Origin: Urbifossiella limnaea
GTDB taxonomy: Bacteria; Planctomycetota; Planctomycetia; Gemmatales; Gemmataceae
Direction: 5' to 3'
Assembly: GCF_007747215.1 (NCBI RefSeq)
Contig: NZ_CP036273.1
Coordinates: 434,001-498,000 of the forward strand
Length of the DNA stretch: 64,000 nucleotides
A program made the position numbers and the translations under genes. Each line of letters starts with the position of its first letter. The stretch's first letter is position 1. The notes under the pieces were generated by a model. The model did not search any database, was not told the origin of the DNA, and saw nothing but the letters and a program-made list of their open reading frames with translations. Of the stretch, positions 7,555 to 16,989 are shown piece after piece.

Positions 7555-8925
7555 TTACACCACGGCCCGCTTCCACCGGCCGCCGGCGAACCGCAGCGCG
7601 AAGAACGCCCCGCGGACCCAGATGTCGGCGACCATCGCCACCCACGCGCCGTACAGCCCGAGGCCGGCCGGGCCGGTCAGCAGGTACGCCAGCGGGATGC
7701 GCACGCCGAGGAAGCCGAGCCAGCTGAACAGCACCGGCACCCGCGCGTCGCCGGCCCCGCGGAGCGCCGCCGTGAACACGATCTGGCTCGCCAGCGCCGG
7801 CATCGCCAGCGCGATCAGCCGGAGCGTCGGCACGCCGGCCTCGACGATCGGCTCCTCGTCGGCGGCGTGGCAGAAGACGAGGAACATCGGCCGGGCCAGC
7901 ACCGCGAACAGCACGCCCATCGCGGTCATCACGCCGCACGCGACGCCGAACGCCGTCCAGCCCGCCTTCGCGGCGCGGCCGGGGTCGTTGGCGCCGAGGC
8001 TCTGGCTCACGAGCGACATCGCCGCGGTGCCGAACGCGCCGCCGGCCAGGAACCCGAGCGCCTCCCACTTCAGCGTGATGCCGTGCGCCGCCGCGGCCAC
8101 GTCGCCGAGGCCGTTGACGATGCCGAGGAACCACAGCTGGCACGCCGCCACGCTCAGGCTGTCCACGCCCGCCGGCACGCTGACGCGGAGCACGCGGTAC
8201 AGCAGCGCGCCGTCCGGCTTCAGGGCGGGCAGCGTGATCTTCAAGCCGGAGCGGCCGCGGGCCAGCAGTGACAGCACGATGACACAGCCGGTGAGGTGGC
8301 TCAGGCCGGTGCCGAGCGCGATGCCGCGGAAGCCGAGGCCCTCCAGCGGCCCGACGCCGAAGCACAGCCCCCACGCGAGCGGCACGTTCAGCACGGCGAC
8401 GCCGCCGAGCACCTTCAGGCCGGTGCGGGTGTCGCCGGCGCCGGCCAGGCACGCGACGCACGCCGACTCGGTGATCTGGAACGGCAGCAGCAGCGCCAGC
8501 GGGAACAGGAACGAAAGGCAGTACGCGGCCGCGTCGCCGGTGAGGCCGAGCGCGGCGACGAGCGCCGGCAGCCCGAGCAGGGCCGCGACCGTTCCCGCGA
8601 CGCCGAACGCGAGCGCCAGCAGCACCGCCTGTGCGGTGGCCCGCCTCGCCCCGCCCCAGTCGCCGGCCCCGACGAACCGCGCCACCAGCGCCGTGCTGCC
8701 GACGCTGACGAGCACGGTGTAGCTGGACACGACCCAGTAGAGGTAGCCGGCGGTGGTGAGGGCCGCGAGGTACGCCTTCCGGGCGGCCGGGTCGGGCAGG
8801 TCGAACCGGTCGGCGAGGTACTGGTCGGACAGGCTGACGACGAGGTGCAGGTACTGTTGCGCGAGCGCCGGCAGGGCGAGGGCGAGCACCCGGCGCGCGA
8901 TCGGGGGTTCTCCCATACCAGGCAT
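7555..8925 (-). CDS. MATE-family efflux transporter
   Basis: 456 residues and about 12 hydrophobic segments, the length and topology of MATE multidrug/Na+ (or H+) antiporters in the inner membrane. The N-terminal RRVLALALPALAQQ and the QYLADRF segment after the first helix fit the family, as does the two-lobe repetition (GSTALVARFVGAGD in lobe 1, GTAAMSLVSQSLGAND in lobe 2). The start is ATG 8925; an alternative ATG lies three codons downstream. It begins 10 bases after the stop of the RND adaptor gene and so probably forms the tail of the RND-adaptor operon. Substrate cannot be read from the sequence. Confidence 0.9.
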   Translation of the reverse strand: MPGMGEPPIARRVLALALPALAQQYLHLVVSLSDQYLADRFDLPDPAARKAYLAALTTAGYLYWVVSSYTVLVSVGSTALVARFVGAGDWGGARRATAQAVLLALAFGVAGTVAALLGLPALVAALGLTGDAAAYCLSFLFPLALLLPFQITESACVACLAGAGDTRTGLKVLGGVAVLNVPLAWGLCFGVGPLEGLGFRGIALGTGLSHLTGCVIVLSLLARGRSGLKITLPALKPDGALLYRVLRVSVPAGVDSLSVAACQLWFLGIVNGLGDVAAAAHGITLKWEALGFLAGGAFGTAAMSLVSQSLGANDPGRAAKAGWTAFGVACGVMTAMGVLFAVLARPMFLVFCHAADEEPIVEAGVPTLRLIALAMPALASQIVFTAALRGAGDARVPVLFSWLGFLGVRIPLAYLLTGPAGLGLYGAWVAMVADIWVRGAFFALRFAGGRWKRAVV

Positions 8926-8935
8926 GATACGGCCG

Positions 8936-10234
8936 CTACGGCAGCGCTTGGCCGTCCGTCACGGCGGCGGCCGGGGCGGCGACCGACTCGGCGCCGGTGA
9001 AGTCGGTCCAGTCGGCGGTGCCGGGGCGGCGGTAGCGGCGGACCTGCGTGTGCTGCGCGTCGCCGCGGTGGAACTGCACCGCCACGCGCACCGCCTTGCC
9101 GCCCTCGGCCAGGAACACGACCGGCTCGTCGTTCGCCTTGCCGACCGCGGCCGCCGGCACCGCCCACTCGGCCGGCAGCTCGGCCGTCAACTTCGCCACC
9201 ACGTACATCCCGGGCCGCACCTTCCCGCCCGGGTTCGGCAGGTCGATCTCCGTCCGCAGCGTGCGCGAGCCGGGGTCGAGCGCCCACGACGTGCGGACCA
9301 CCTTCCCGCTCACCGGCGCGCCCGCGGTCGGCAGGGCGACCGACACGGCGGTGCCGGCGTCGACCAGCCCGGCATCCGCCTCCGGAACGTTTACCACGAC
9401 GCGGACCGGGTCGAGCCGCGCCACGGCGAACAGGCCGTGCCGGCCGTCGGCGGCGACGAAGTCGCCGGTGTTCGCGGTGCGGCGGGTGACGACGCCGTCG
9501 AACGGCGCCTTGATGCGGGTGTAGGCGCGCAGCGCGTCCGTGCGGCGGACGCCGGCGCGGGCCACGTCGAGCCGGGCGTCGGCGGCGGCCACGTCGGCGG
9601 CGGCCTTGTCGCGGTCGGCGTCGGCCTTCGCCACCGCGGCCCCGGCCGACGTCACTTTTGCCGTCGCCTCCGCCCTCCCGGCCTCGGCCGACTTCAGCTG
9701 GTTGAGCGTCTCGTCGCGGGTCTGCGTGTCGATGACGCCGCCGGCGACGAGCCGCCCGATCCGCTCCGCCTCCGACTGCCAGCGGACGTACACCGCCTGG
9801 GCGCGGCCGAGCCCGGCCTCGGCCTCGACGACGTGCGCCTTGGCCGCGGCCACCCCCGCGGCCGACGCCGCGAGCGCCTTCTTGGCCTGCGTTACCTCGG
9901 CGTCGGCCTGCCGAACGAGGGCTTCCTTCTGCTTGAACTCCTCCTCCAACTCCGGCACCGCGAGCTCGGCGAGCACCTGGTCGCGGGTGACGCGGGTGCC
10001 GATGTCGGCGTCGAGCTTCTGGACGTAGCCGCCGACGCGGGCGTGCAGCACCGTCTCCTCGAACGGGTGGACGGCGCCCGGCTGCTCCACGACGCGCTTG
10101 ACGGGGCGCTTCTCGACCTTCACGACGGTGACCGGCGGCGCGGCCGCGGGCGCGGCGGCGCCGGGGCCGGCCGGGGGCCGCGAGCAGCCGGCCGCGAGGA
10201 GCGCGACGAGGGCGACGGCACGGTCAAGTCGCAT
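8936..10234 (-). CDS. RND efflux periplasmic adaptor (lipoprotein)
   Basis: 432 residues from ATG 10234. The leader ends in LLAAGC with lipobox Cys17, so the protein is anchored in a membrane. A barrel-sandwich half VLHARVGGYVQKL is followed by a long alpha-hairpin/coiled coil at about residues 95-215, then the return barrel-sandwich segment IKAPFDGVVTRR. Beta-barrel and membrane-proximal domains follow (VPEADAGLVDAGTAVSVAL; NPGGKVRPGMYVVAKL). The adaptor bridges the RND pump and an outer-membrane channel. Its start lies 11 bases inside the end of the RND pump gene, indicating translational coupling. A TolC-like gene is present at 18511 but not in this operon. Confidence 0.93.
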   Translation of the reverse strand: MRLDRAVALVALLAAGCSRPPAGPGAAAPAAAPPVTVVKVEKRPVKRVVEQPGAVHPFEETVLHARVGGYVQKLDADIGTRVTRDQVLAELAVPELEEEFKQKEALVRQADAEVTQAKKALAASAAGVAAAKAHVVEAEAGLGRAQAVYVRWQSEAERIGRLVAGGVIDTQTRDETLNQLKSAEAGRAEATAKVTSAGAAVAKADADRDKAAADVAAADARLDVARAGVRRTDALRAYTRIKAPFDGVVTRRTANTGDFVAADGRHGLFAVARLDPVRVVVNVPEADAGLVDAGTAVSVALPTAGAPVSGKVVRTSWALDPGSRTLRTEIDLPNPGGKVRPGMYVVAKLTAELPAEWAVPAAAVGKANDEPVVFLAEGGKAVRVAVQFHRGDAQHTQVRRYRRPGTADWTDFTGAESVAAPAAAVTDGQALP

Positions 10235-13200
10235 GGCCAGGCTCCTGCACACCGGGAACGTATACGGGGCTCGCCGGGTCGAACGGGTTCCGCGACGCCG
10301 ACCGCGCCGGCCGCCGGCCCATCGCCAGCCCGAACGCCGCCGGCAGCACGAACAGCGTCGTCAGCGTACCCGCCACCAGCCCGCCGACGACGGCGCGCCC
10401 GAGCGGCGCCGTCTGGTCGCCGCCGAGCGCCATCGGGATCATACCGGCGGTCATCGCCGCGGCCGTCATCAGGATCGGCCGCGCCCGCTCCCGCGCCGCC
10501 GCGGCGCCGGCCTCGGGGCCGGGCAACCCCCCGGCGCGGCGGCGCTCGGCGAACGTCACCAGCAGGATGGCGTTCGCCGTCGCCACGCCCACGGCCATGA
10601 TCGCGCCGGTGAACGATTGCAGGTTCAGCGTCGAACCCGTCAGCAGCAGCGCCGCCGCGACGCCGGCCAGCACCGCCGGCACCGGCGCCACCGCCACCAG
10701 CGCCAGCCGCAGCGACTGGTAGTACGCCACGAGCATCAGCCCGACGGCGACGACCGCCACGGCGAGCCCGAAGCCGAGGCCGCGGAACAGCTCGCGGAAC
10801 GGCGTGATCTGCCCGCGCACGTCCACGGCCACGCCCTTCGGCGCGTCGCCGGCCGCCTTCACGGCCGCGTCCACGTCCTTCGCCACTGTGCCCAGGTCGG
10901 CGCCCTGCACGTTCGCCGTCAGGCTGACGACGCGCTTCATGTTGTACCGGTCGATCTCGCCCGGCATCACGCCGTCCTTCACGCTGCCGACGTCGCGCAG
11001 CAGCACGGCGCCGGATACGGGCACCACCTCCAGGTCCTTCCCGGACTTCACCAGCGCGAACGGCACCTCCACCTGCACCTGGTAGCCGATGCCGCTGGCC
11101 GGGTCGCGCCAGAAGTTCGGCACGGTGAACCGGCTCGACGACGTGTACGGCGTCACCGCCCGCGCCACGTCGGCCGCCGTGCTGCCGCTCGCCGCCAGCT
11201 TGCGCCGGTCCACGGTCACTTCCACCGTCGGGTAGTCGAGCGGCTGCGCGAACTGCACGTCCTTCAGCGCCGGCACCTTGCCCAGCTCGGCGGCCAGCTT
11301 CTCGGCGTACGCCCGGCTCGCGGCCATGTTGGCCCCCGCCACCTGCACCTCGACCGGCGTCGGCGAGCCGAAGCTCATCACCTCGTTCACGATGTCGGCC
11401 GGCTCGAACGACAGCCGAATCTCCTTCGCCCGCCGCTCCGCCACGTCGGCGGGCACGCCCTGCGCCTTCCACCGCGCCGCCGTCCACGCCTCGAGGTGCG
11501 CCGGCAGCTTCTCGCGCAGCCGCGCCGTCAGGTCGTCCACGCGAACGGAGCCGGGCTTGAGCGCGACGCGAACCGCCGACTCGTGCGGGCCGCCCATCCA
11601 CAGGTACACCGCGTTGATGGGGTAGCTCGACGCCACCACGCCGACGTAGCCGAGGGTGATGTCCACCTCGCCGCCCGCGGCCTTCGCCTCCTCGCCGATG
11701 TAGCGCAGCGCCTCCTGCGTGATCGCTTCGGTCTGCTCGATGCGGGTGCCGGTGGGGGCGCGGAGGCGGAGCTGAAACGCGCCGGCGTCCACGCGCGGGA
11801 AGATGTCCGTTCCCACCTGCGGCACCAGCAGCGCGAGCGCGCCCCCGGCGAGTACGAGGTACGCCGGCACGAGTACCCACCGCCCCGCGACCAGCCCGCC
11901 GACGGCGCGGCCGTACCACCCCGGCGGCCGCTCCGCCGCCGCGGTGTGCTTGCTCTTCAGCAGCCACACGCACAGCACCGGCACGAGCGTGCCGGACAGG
12001 ACGTAGCTGGCGATCATGGCGAAGCCGACGGCCAGCGCCAGCGGCAGGAACAGGCCGCGGGCCGCGCCCTCCATCACGAACGCCGGGATGAACACGGCCA
12101 GGACGCACAGCATCGCCAGGAGCCGCGGCACCGCCGTCTCCGTGACGCCGCGCCACGCGGCCAGCGCCACCGACGGCGTGCGCGTCATCTGCACGTGGAC
12201 GTTCTCGACGGCCACCGTGGACTCGTCCACGAGCACGCCGACGGCGAGCGCCAGGCCGCCGAGGGTCATCAGGTTGAGCGTCTGGCCGGTCAGCCACAGG
12301 GCCACGACCGCGGCGACGAGCGCGAACGGGATGTTCAGCACGACGACGACCACGCTCCGCCAGTCGCGCAGGAACAGGAGCACCATCAGCCCCACGAGGC
12401 CGGCCGCGAGCAGCCCCTCGTAGGCGACGGCCTTCATCGACGCGGTGACGACCGGCGACTGGTCCAGCTCGAAGCTGACGCGGATGTCGTCGGGCAGCTC
12501 GGCCTGCATCTGCGGCAGGTTCGCGCGCACGTTCCGCACCACGTCGAGCGTGCTGGCGCTGGCCCGCTTCGTCACCAGGATGTAGACGGCGCGCTTGCCG
12601 TTGACGAGGGCGTAGCCGGTGGGGACGTCGCTGGCGTCGTCGATGAGCGGGCGGCCGGTCACGGGGTCGCGGCGGACCACGTCCTGCAGGAAGACGCCGG
12701 GCTTCACCTCGATCGTGCCGAGCTCGTCGGGCCGCACCACCATCGCGTTGCTGGGCACGAGCGGCATCCGCGTCTCGTCGCGGATCTGGCCGGACGGGGC
12801 GATGGTGTTGCCTTCCGTCAGCTTCTTCACCACGTCGTCGGCGGAGAGGCCGTAGGCCTGGAGGCGCTCGGGGTCGGCGCGGACGACGACGGTGCGCTGC
12901 GACCCGCCGAACGGCGGCGGGGCGCTGACGCCCTCGATGGCGGCGAACATCGGGCGGACGCGGAACAGCGCCTTGTCCTGGATCTCGCCGACCGAGCGCG
13001 TCTCGCTGGACAGCACGAGGTAGCCCACGGGCACGCTGCCGGTGTCGAACCGCATGATGAACGGGTTGACGGTGCCCGGCGGCATGAACGCCCGGCTGCG
13101 GTTGACGTAGCCGACCGTCTCGCCCATGGCCTGCGCCATGTCGGTGCCGGGGTGGAAGTACAGCTTCATCAGGGACATGCCCTGGACGTTCTTCGACTCG

Positions 13201-13439
13201 ACGTGGTGGATGCCGTTCACGTACAGGAAGTGGTACTCGTAGTAGTTGGCGATCAGCCCCTCCATCTGCTGCGGGTCCATGCCGCCGTACGGCTGGCACA
13301 CGTAGATGACCGGCAGGTTGAGGGCGGGGAAGATGTCGGCCTTCATGCGGCCGAGGGCGAGGGCGCCGGCCAGCGCGACGCCGGCGGCGAGCACGAGCAC
13401 GGTGACCGGGCGCGACAGGGCGGACGTGACAATGTTCAT
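10224..13439 (-). CDS. RND efflux pump, inner-membrane permease
   Basis: 1071 residues, the usual size of AcrB/CzcA-type RND permeases driven by the proton gradient. It begins with a typical first helix after the short N-terminus MNIVTSALSRPVTVLV. Two large periplasmic loops are separated by six-helix blocks. The TM4 region has GGLALAVGVLVDESTVAVENV, matching the conserved Gly-Val-Asp-Asp/Glu proton-relay helix, and the second half ends in a further multi-helix block. It is first in an operon with its adaptor (11-base overlap) and a MATE pump. Drug (HAE) versus metal (HME) specificity cannot be settled by eye; the sequence looks HAE-like. The start ATG is 97 bases from the preceding gene. Confidence 0.94.
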   Translation of the reverse strand: MNIVTSALSRPVTVLVLAAGVALAGALALGRMKADIFPALNLPVIYVCQPYGGMDPQQMEGLIANYYEYHFLYVNGIHHVESKNVQGMSLMKLYFHPGTDMAQAMGETVGYVNRSRAFMPPGTVNPFIMRFDTGSVPVGYLVLSSETRSVGEIQDKALFRVRPMFAAIEGVSAPPPFGGSQRTVVVRADPERLQAYGLSADDVVKKLTEGNTIAPSGQIRDETRMPLVPSNAMVVRPDELGTIEVKPGVFLQDVVRRDPVTGRPLIDDASDVPTGYALVNGKRAVYILVTKRASASTLDVVRNVRANLPQMQAELPDDIRVSFELDQSPVVTASMKAVAYEGLLAAGLVGLMVLLFLRDWRSVVVVVLNIPFALVAAVVALWLTGQTLNLMTLGGLALAVGVLVDESTVAVENVHVQMTRTPSVALAAWRGVTETAVPRLLAMLCVLAVFIPAFVMEGAARGLFLPLALAVGFAMIASYVLSGTLVPVLCVWLLKSKHTAAAERPPGWYGRAVGGLVAGRWVLVPAYLVLAGGALALLVPQVGTDIFPRVDAGAFQLRLRAPTGTRIEQTEAITQEALRYIGEEAKAAGGEVDITLGYVGVVASSYPINAVYLWMGGPHESAVRVALKPGSVRVDDLTARLREKLPAHLEAWTAARWKAQGVPADVAERRAKEIRLSFEPADIVNEVMSFGSPTPVEVQVAGANMAASRAYAEKLAAELGKVPALKDVQFAQPLDYPTVEVTVDRRKLAASGSTAADVARAVTPYTSSSRFTVPNFWRDPASGIGYQVQVEVPFALVKSGKDLEVVPVSGAVLLRDVGSVKDGVMPGEIDRYNMKRVVSLTANVQGADLGTVAKDVDAAVKAAGDAPKGVAVDVRGQITPFRELFRGLGFGLAVAVVAVGLMLVAYYQSLRLALVAVAPVPAVLAGVAAALLLTGSTLNLQSFTGAIMAVGVATANAILLVTFAERRRAGGLPGPEAGAAAARERARPILMTAAAMTAGMIPMALGGDQTAPLGRAVVGGLVAGTLTTLFVLPAAFGLAMGRRPARSASRNPFDPASPVYVPGVQEPGHAT

Positions 13440-13536
13440 CGCGGGTTCCGGCGGCGCGGGGCGGCACGGGCATTGAACCCGGCGGCGCGGCAGAAGTCAC
13501 CATCTCGGGGCAAAACTCTCCGCCACCGGAGCCGCG

Positions 13537-14817
13537 CTACGGGCTCCGGTTCTGCCCGCCGGCCGGGCTCGGTCGCACGTCCGCCGGCGCCAGCAGCGGC
13601 GCCTGCCCGAACGGCCGGTACAGCGGGTCGCCGACCAGCACCGTCATCCAGCTGCAGAACAGTGCCGACCGCGCGTACGCCTCGATCAGGGTGTCGCCGG
13701 CCGCCAGGAAGCCGAAGAACTCGGCGGGCTTCGGGAAGCCCACCGTGTACGGCTCCGCCACCGGCCCCAGCGTCGCGGCCACGCCCTTCTTCAGCAGGTT
13801 CGGGCACCACACCTTGCTGTCCGGCCGCCGCAGCGTCGTCGCCTCCGAGCTCGCCAGGTGCCACGCGATCGCGCCGCGCTCGTACCCGCAGCAGTCCACG
13901 AAGTTGGCGTGCGAGTACCACCCGCAGTACAGCGCCACGCCCTTCGCCGCGCCCGCCGGCAGCACCGGCTCCTTGTCGTCGAGTGTCACCGGCAGCGGCG
14001 TCTTGCCGAACAGCGTCGCCGTCTCGCGCATCGACTCGTCGTACCCGGCGTAGCCGTGGCCCGTGTCCTTCCCCTTCGGGTCGAAGCGGATGCCGCGGGC
14101 GTCGATCACCACGCGGCCGGTCAGCCCCTTCTCCTCGACGGCCAGCGCGTCGTCCACGAGCCGCGTCGCCGTCTGCGGCGTCGGCCCGTCGAGGCGGCAC
14201 GTCATCACCGCCGGCGGCGACGCCTTCCGGTAGCGCTCGCTCCCCTGGAAGTACAGCGGGTTCGGCACCCACCGGTCGAGCGGGTAGCGGTCCCACCACA
14301 GCAGCATCAGCTCGCTGTCCACGGCGGCGTGGCTCTCGTCGTGCGACAGGTTGCGGCGCTTGCGGTCGAGCGCGTCGCGCTTCTCCCGCGCGGCGGCCAC
14401 GTCCTTCGGGTCGGCCTTGTCCTTCTCCAGCGCCTCGACGGCCTTGCGGGCGGCGTCGAGCTCGGGGGCCAGCTTCGCCAGCGCGGCCTTCTCGTCGGCG
14501 CCGGGGTCCTGCCGGCCGACGCGCAGCGGCACGCCGTACACGGTCAGGATCACCTTCACGGCGTCCTTCCGCTCCGCGAGCGCCTTCCGCAGCGGGCCGG
14601 CGAGGCGGGAGTCGTAGTCGGCGCGGCTGATGTCCTCGGCCGCCGGCAGGTCGAGCAGCACGAGGTTCGCCGCGGGCACCTTCCGCTTCGCGAGGTAGTG
14701 CTCGGCCACGCGCACGGACTCGGGGACGGTCTTGTTCGCCACCACGACGACGTCCGCGGGCTCGACAGCCAGTGCGGGCGAGGCCGTCAGGAAGATCAGG
14801 GCGAGGGCGTGGCGCAT
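13537..14817 (-). CDS. TIGR03790 family exported protein
   Basis: 426 residues from ATG 14817, with a signal peptide (LALIFLTASPALAVEP). The body matches the TIGR03790 pattern: DVVVVANKTVPESVRVAEHYLAKRKVP, ILTVYGVPLRVG, then a later GLTGRVVIDARG stretch and a C-terminal IEAYARSALFCSWMTVLVGDPLYRPF. The last motif resembles the end of gingipain/caspase-like clan CD peptidase homologues, but a catalytic His-Cys pair was not confirmed. The charged segment around residues 105-155 is coiled-coil-like. Function is unknown; members are frequent in planctomycetes. It lies upstream of the RND operon on the same strand. Confidence 0.8.
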   Translation of the reverse strand: MRHALALIFLTASPALAVEPADVVVVANKTVPESVRVAEHYLAKRKVPAANLVLLDLPAAEDISRADYDSRLAGPLRKALAERKDAVKVILTVYGVPLRVGRQDPGADEKAALAKLAPELDAARKAVEALEKDKADPKDVAAAREKRDALDRKRRNLSHDESHAAVDSELMLLWWDRYPLDRWVPNPLYFQGSERYRKASPPAVMTCRLDGPTPQTATRLVDDALAVEEKGLTGRVVIDARGIRFDPKGKDTGHGYAGYDESMRETATLFGKTPLPVTLDDKEPVLPAGAAKGVALYCGWYSHANFVDCCGYERGAIAWHLASSEATTLRRPDSKVWCPNLLKKGVAATLGPVAEPYTVGFPKPAEFFGFLAAGDTLIEAYARSALFCSWMTVLVGDPLYRPFGQAPLLAPADVRPSPAGGQNRSP

Positions 14818-14918
14818 GGGGTCCGGTTCCTCCCGCGGCAGGGCCGGGAGTGAATTACCCAGAACCCCCGCCCTTGCCAAGCGCAGTCCGCGCGGCGTGC
14901 CTGTGGACCGGGGCGACA

Positions 14919-14989
14919 GCCGTTAGGCCGGGGCGCAAGCCCCGGCGGGTGTCGGGACCACAACGGGGCTTGCGCCCCGGCCTAACGGC
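14919..14989. repeat. Perfect 26-bp inverted repeat
   Basis: Arms 14919-14944 and 14964-14989 are exact reverse complements around a 19-base spacer. The arm core GGGGCGCAAGCCCC is itself nearly palindromic; the same GGGCTTGCGCCC motif recurs alone at 23172-23191. It lies between the divergent TIGR03790 and foldase genes, about 100 bases from each start, so unlike the other elements it does not follow a stop codon. Confidence 0.95.
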
Positions 14990-15103
14990 GGGCCGGAATC
15001 CGCAAACGCACCCAGTCGGCGGGGCGGCCCGGAATTCGGCTCAAGTTCTCTTGCCCCGCGGCCGGGGGGTGGGTATCCCGCGGCGAACCTCGGAGGAGCA
15101 CGT

Positions 15104-16939
15104 ATGGGCACCCGCGCGGCGGTCTGGCGGTGGGGCGGGGTCATCCCGGCGGTACTGGTGGCGACGGCCGCGGCCGCCCAGCCGCCGGCGCAGGCCCCGG
15201 ACGTGGGGAAGCGCGTCGCCGCGTTCATCCACGGCACCACGGCGGTCACCCGCGAGGAGCTCGGCGAGTACCTCATCGCCCGCGGCGGCATGGACAAGAT
15301 CGACCTGCTGGTGAACCGCAAGATCGTGGAGATCGAGGCCGCCCGCCGCGGCGTCAGCGTCACCGCGCTCGAGGTCGCCGCCGGGTTCAACGAGGACTTG
15401 CAGGCGTCCGGCCTCAGCCGCGACGACTTCGTGCGGGCCGTCCTGCCGCGGTACGGCAAGAGCCTGTACGAGTGGGAAAACGACGTGGTCCGCCAGCGGC
15501 TGCTGCTCGGCAAGATGACCCGCGACCAGGTGAAGGTGACCGAGGACGAGGTGCGCAAGGCGTTCGAGGCCAAGCACGGCGAGCGGCGCGAGGCGTTCGT
15601 CATCAAGTGGCCGAGGCAGCCGACGCCGCTCCCCGACGACGTGAAGAAGCTCGCCGTCAGCGACCAGCAGCAGTTCGAGAAGCTGGCCACGCAGCAGCCG
15701 AACGACCTGAAGGAGAACGGCGGCCGCATCGCCCCCATCGGCCGGCACATCGACGGCGAAGACCCGCGCGTCGAGAAGGCGCTGTTCGAGCTGAAGAACC
15801 CCGGCGACGCGGTGTGGGTCGAGACCGAGACGACGAGCACGTGCCTCCGCCTCATCCGCGTCGTGCCGCCGGACGCCGTGACGTTCGAGCAGGCGAAGGC
15901 CGCGATCGAGAAGGACGTGTTCGACCGCAAGCTCAGCCGGCTGATGCCGGAGGTGTTCCTGAAGATCCGCACCGCCGCGAACCCGCAGCTGACGCAGCAC
16001 GTGCCCGAGCGGCCGGCCGAGCCGAACGCCAAGCCGGCCCCGCGGGCGCAACACCCGGACCCGAAGGTGCTGGCGGTCGTGTTCGGCACCGTCCCCGTCA
16101 CCCGCGGCGACCTCGGCGAGTTCCTCATCGCCCGCGGCGGGTTCGAGCGGCTGGAGCCGCTCATCAACGTGAAGATCGTGACCACCGAGGCCGCGAAGCG
16201 CGGCGTCACCGCCAGCCCCGAGGAGGTCGAGGCGGCGCTCGCGGACGACCTCAAGGCCGTCGGCGTGGAGAAGGCCGACTTCGTGTCGAAGCTGCTGCCG
16301 AAGGCGAAGAAGACGCTCCCCGAGTACCTGGAGGACGAGGTCCGCCCGCGGGTGCTGCTCGAGAAGATGTGCAAGGGGAAGGTGCAGGCGACGGAGGAGG
16401 AGCTGAAGAAGGCGTTCGAGCGCCACTACGGCGAGAAGCGGACGGCGAAGATCATCATGTGGCCGGCCGGCCAGTTCCGCCAGGCCCAGAAGGACTGGGA
16501 CCTGGCCCGCCAGGGCGACGCGCAGTTCGACTCCGTGGCCCGGGGGCAGAACGACCCGAACCTGGCGGCCGCGGCCGGGCAGGTGCGGCCGATCGGCCGG
16601 CACGGCGACGCCCCGAACCCGCTCATCGAGAAGGTGGTGTTCGAGCTGAAGGAGGGCGAGCTGAGCCAGCTGTTCCAGACGCCCGCCGGCATCGTGTGCG
16701 TGAAGTGTACCGGCGTGATCCCGCCGGCGCAGGCCGTGGACTTCGCCGCCGTGCGGCCGGCGCTGGAGAAGGAGGTGCTGGCGCGGAAGCAGGGGCAGGA
16801 GGTGGCGGCGCTGTTCGCGCAGCTGAAGGCGGCGGCGAACCCGAACCTGATCCTCCGCGGCCCGCCGAGCGAGGCCGAGAACGCCGAGGGCATCCGCCAG
16901 ATCATCAACCAGTCGGGCGTGACGCCGCCGAAGCAGTGA
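15104..16939 (+). CDS. Exported PrsA/SurA-like foldase with internal duplication
   Basis: 611 residues with an N-terminal signal segment cleaved after ATAAAAQ. An excellent ribosome site GGAGGA precedes ATG 15104. The protein consists of two similar halves. Residues about 34-300 begin with AAFIHGTTAVTREELGEYLIARGG, and residues about 325-590 begin with AVVFGTVPVTRGDLGEFLIARGG. Each half then repeats NRKIVEIEAARRGVS or NVKIVTTEAAKRGVT and ends in the same order. This is the layout of SurA/PrsA-type periplasmic chaperones with a parvulin-like C-terminal part, so a role in folding exported proteins is likely. Peptidyl-prolyl isomerase activity is not certain because the parvulin core is degenerate. 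Confidence 0.8.
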   Translation: MGTRAAVWRWGGVIPAVLVATAAAAQPPAQAPDVGKRVAAFIHGTTAVTREELGEYLIARGGMDKIDLLVNRKIVEIEAARRGVSVTALEVAAGFNEDLQASGLSRDDFVRAVLPRYGKSLYEWENDVVRQRLLLGKMTRDQVKVTEDEVRKAFEAKHGERREAFVIKWPRQPTPLPDDVKKLAVSDQQQFEKLATQQPNDLKENGGRIAPIGRHIDGEDPRVEKALFELKNPGDAVWVETETTSTCLRLIRVVPPDAVTFEQAKAAIEKDVFDRKLSRLMPEVFLKIRTAANPQLTQHVPERPAEPNAKPAPRAQHPDPKVLAVVFGTVPVTRGDLGEFLIARGGFERLEPLINVKIVTTEAAKRGVTASPEEVEAALADDLKAVGVEKADFVSKLLPKAKKTLPEYLEDEVRPRVLLEKMCKGKVQATEEELKKAFERHYGEKRTAKIIMWPAGQFRQAQKDWDLARQGDAQFDSVARGQNDPNLAAAAGQVRPIGRHGDAPNPLIEKVVFELKEGELSQLFQTPAGIVCVKCTGVIPPAQAVDFAAVRPALEKEVLARKQGQEVAALFAQLKAAANPNLILRGPPSEAENAEGIRQIINQSGVTPPKQ

Positions 16940-16958
16940 GGCCCCGGCGGCGCGCCGC

Positions 16959-16989
16959 CGCGGGCGGCGCTACGCCAGCGCCGCCCGCG
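16959..16989. terminator. Bidirectional hairpin at a convergent gene end
   Basis: Arms CGCGGGCGGCGCT (16959-16971) and AGCGCCGCCCGCG (16977-16989) pair perfectly with a five-base loop. The stem lies just past the foldase stop and overlaps the stop codon of the convergent gene at 16970. There is no T-tract. Confidence 0.75.

Noticed and set aside
10098-14630. Plus-strand frame of about 1500 codons opposite the RND operon
   Set aside because: Translation is low-complexity Arg/His/Pro; the minus-strand genes carry all recognisable motifs.
14919-14989. Insertion-sequence or MITE end
   Set aside because: No target-site duplication or transposase nearby, and the two arms lie within 71 bases.
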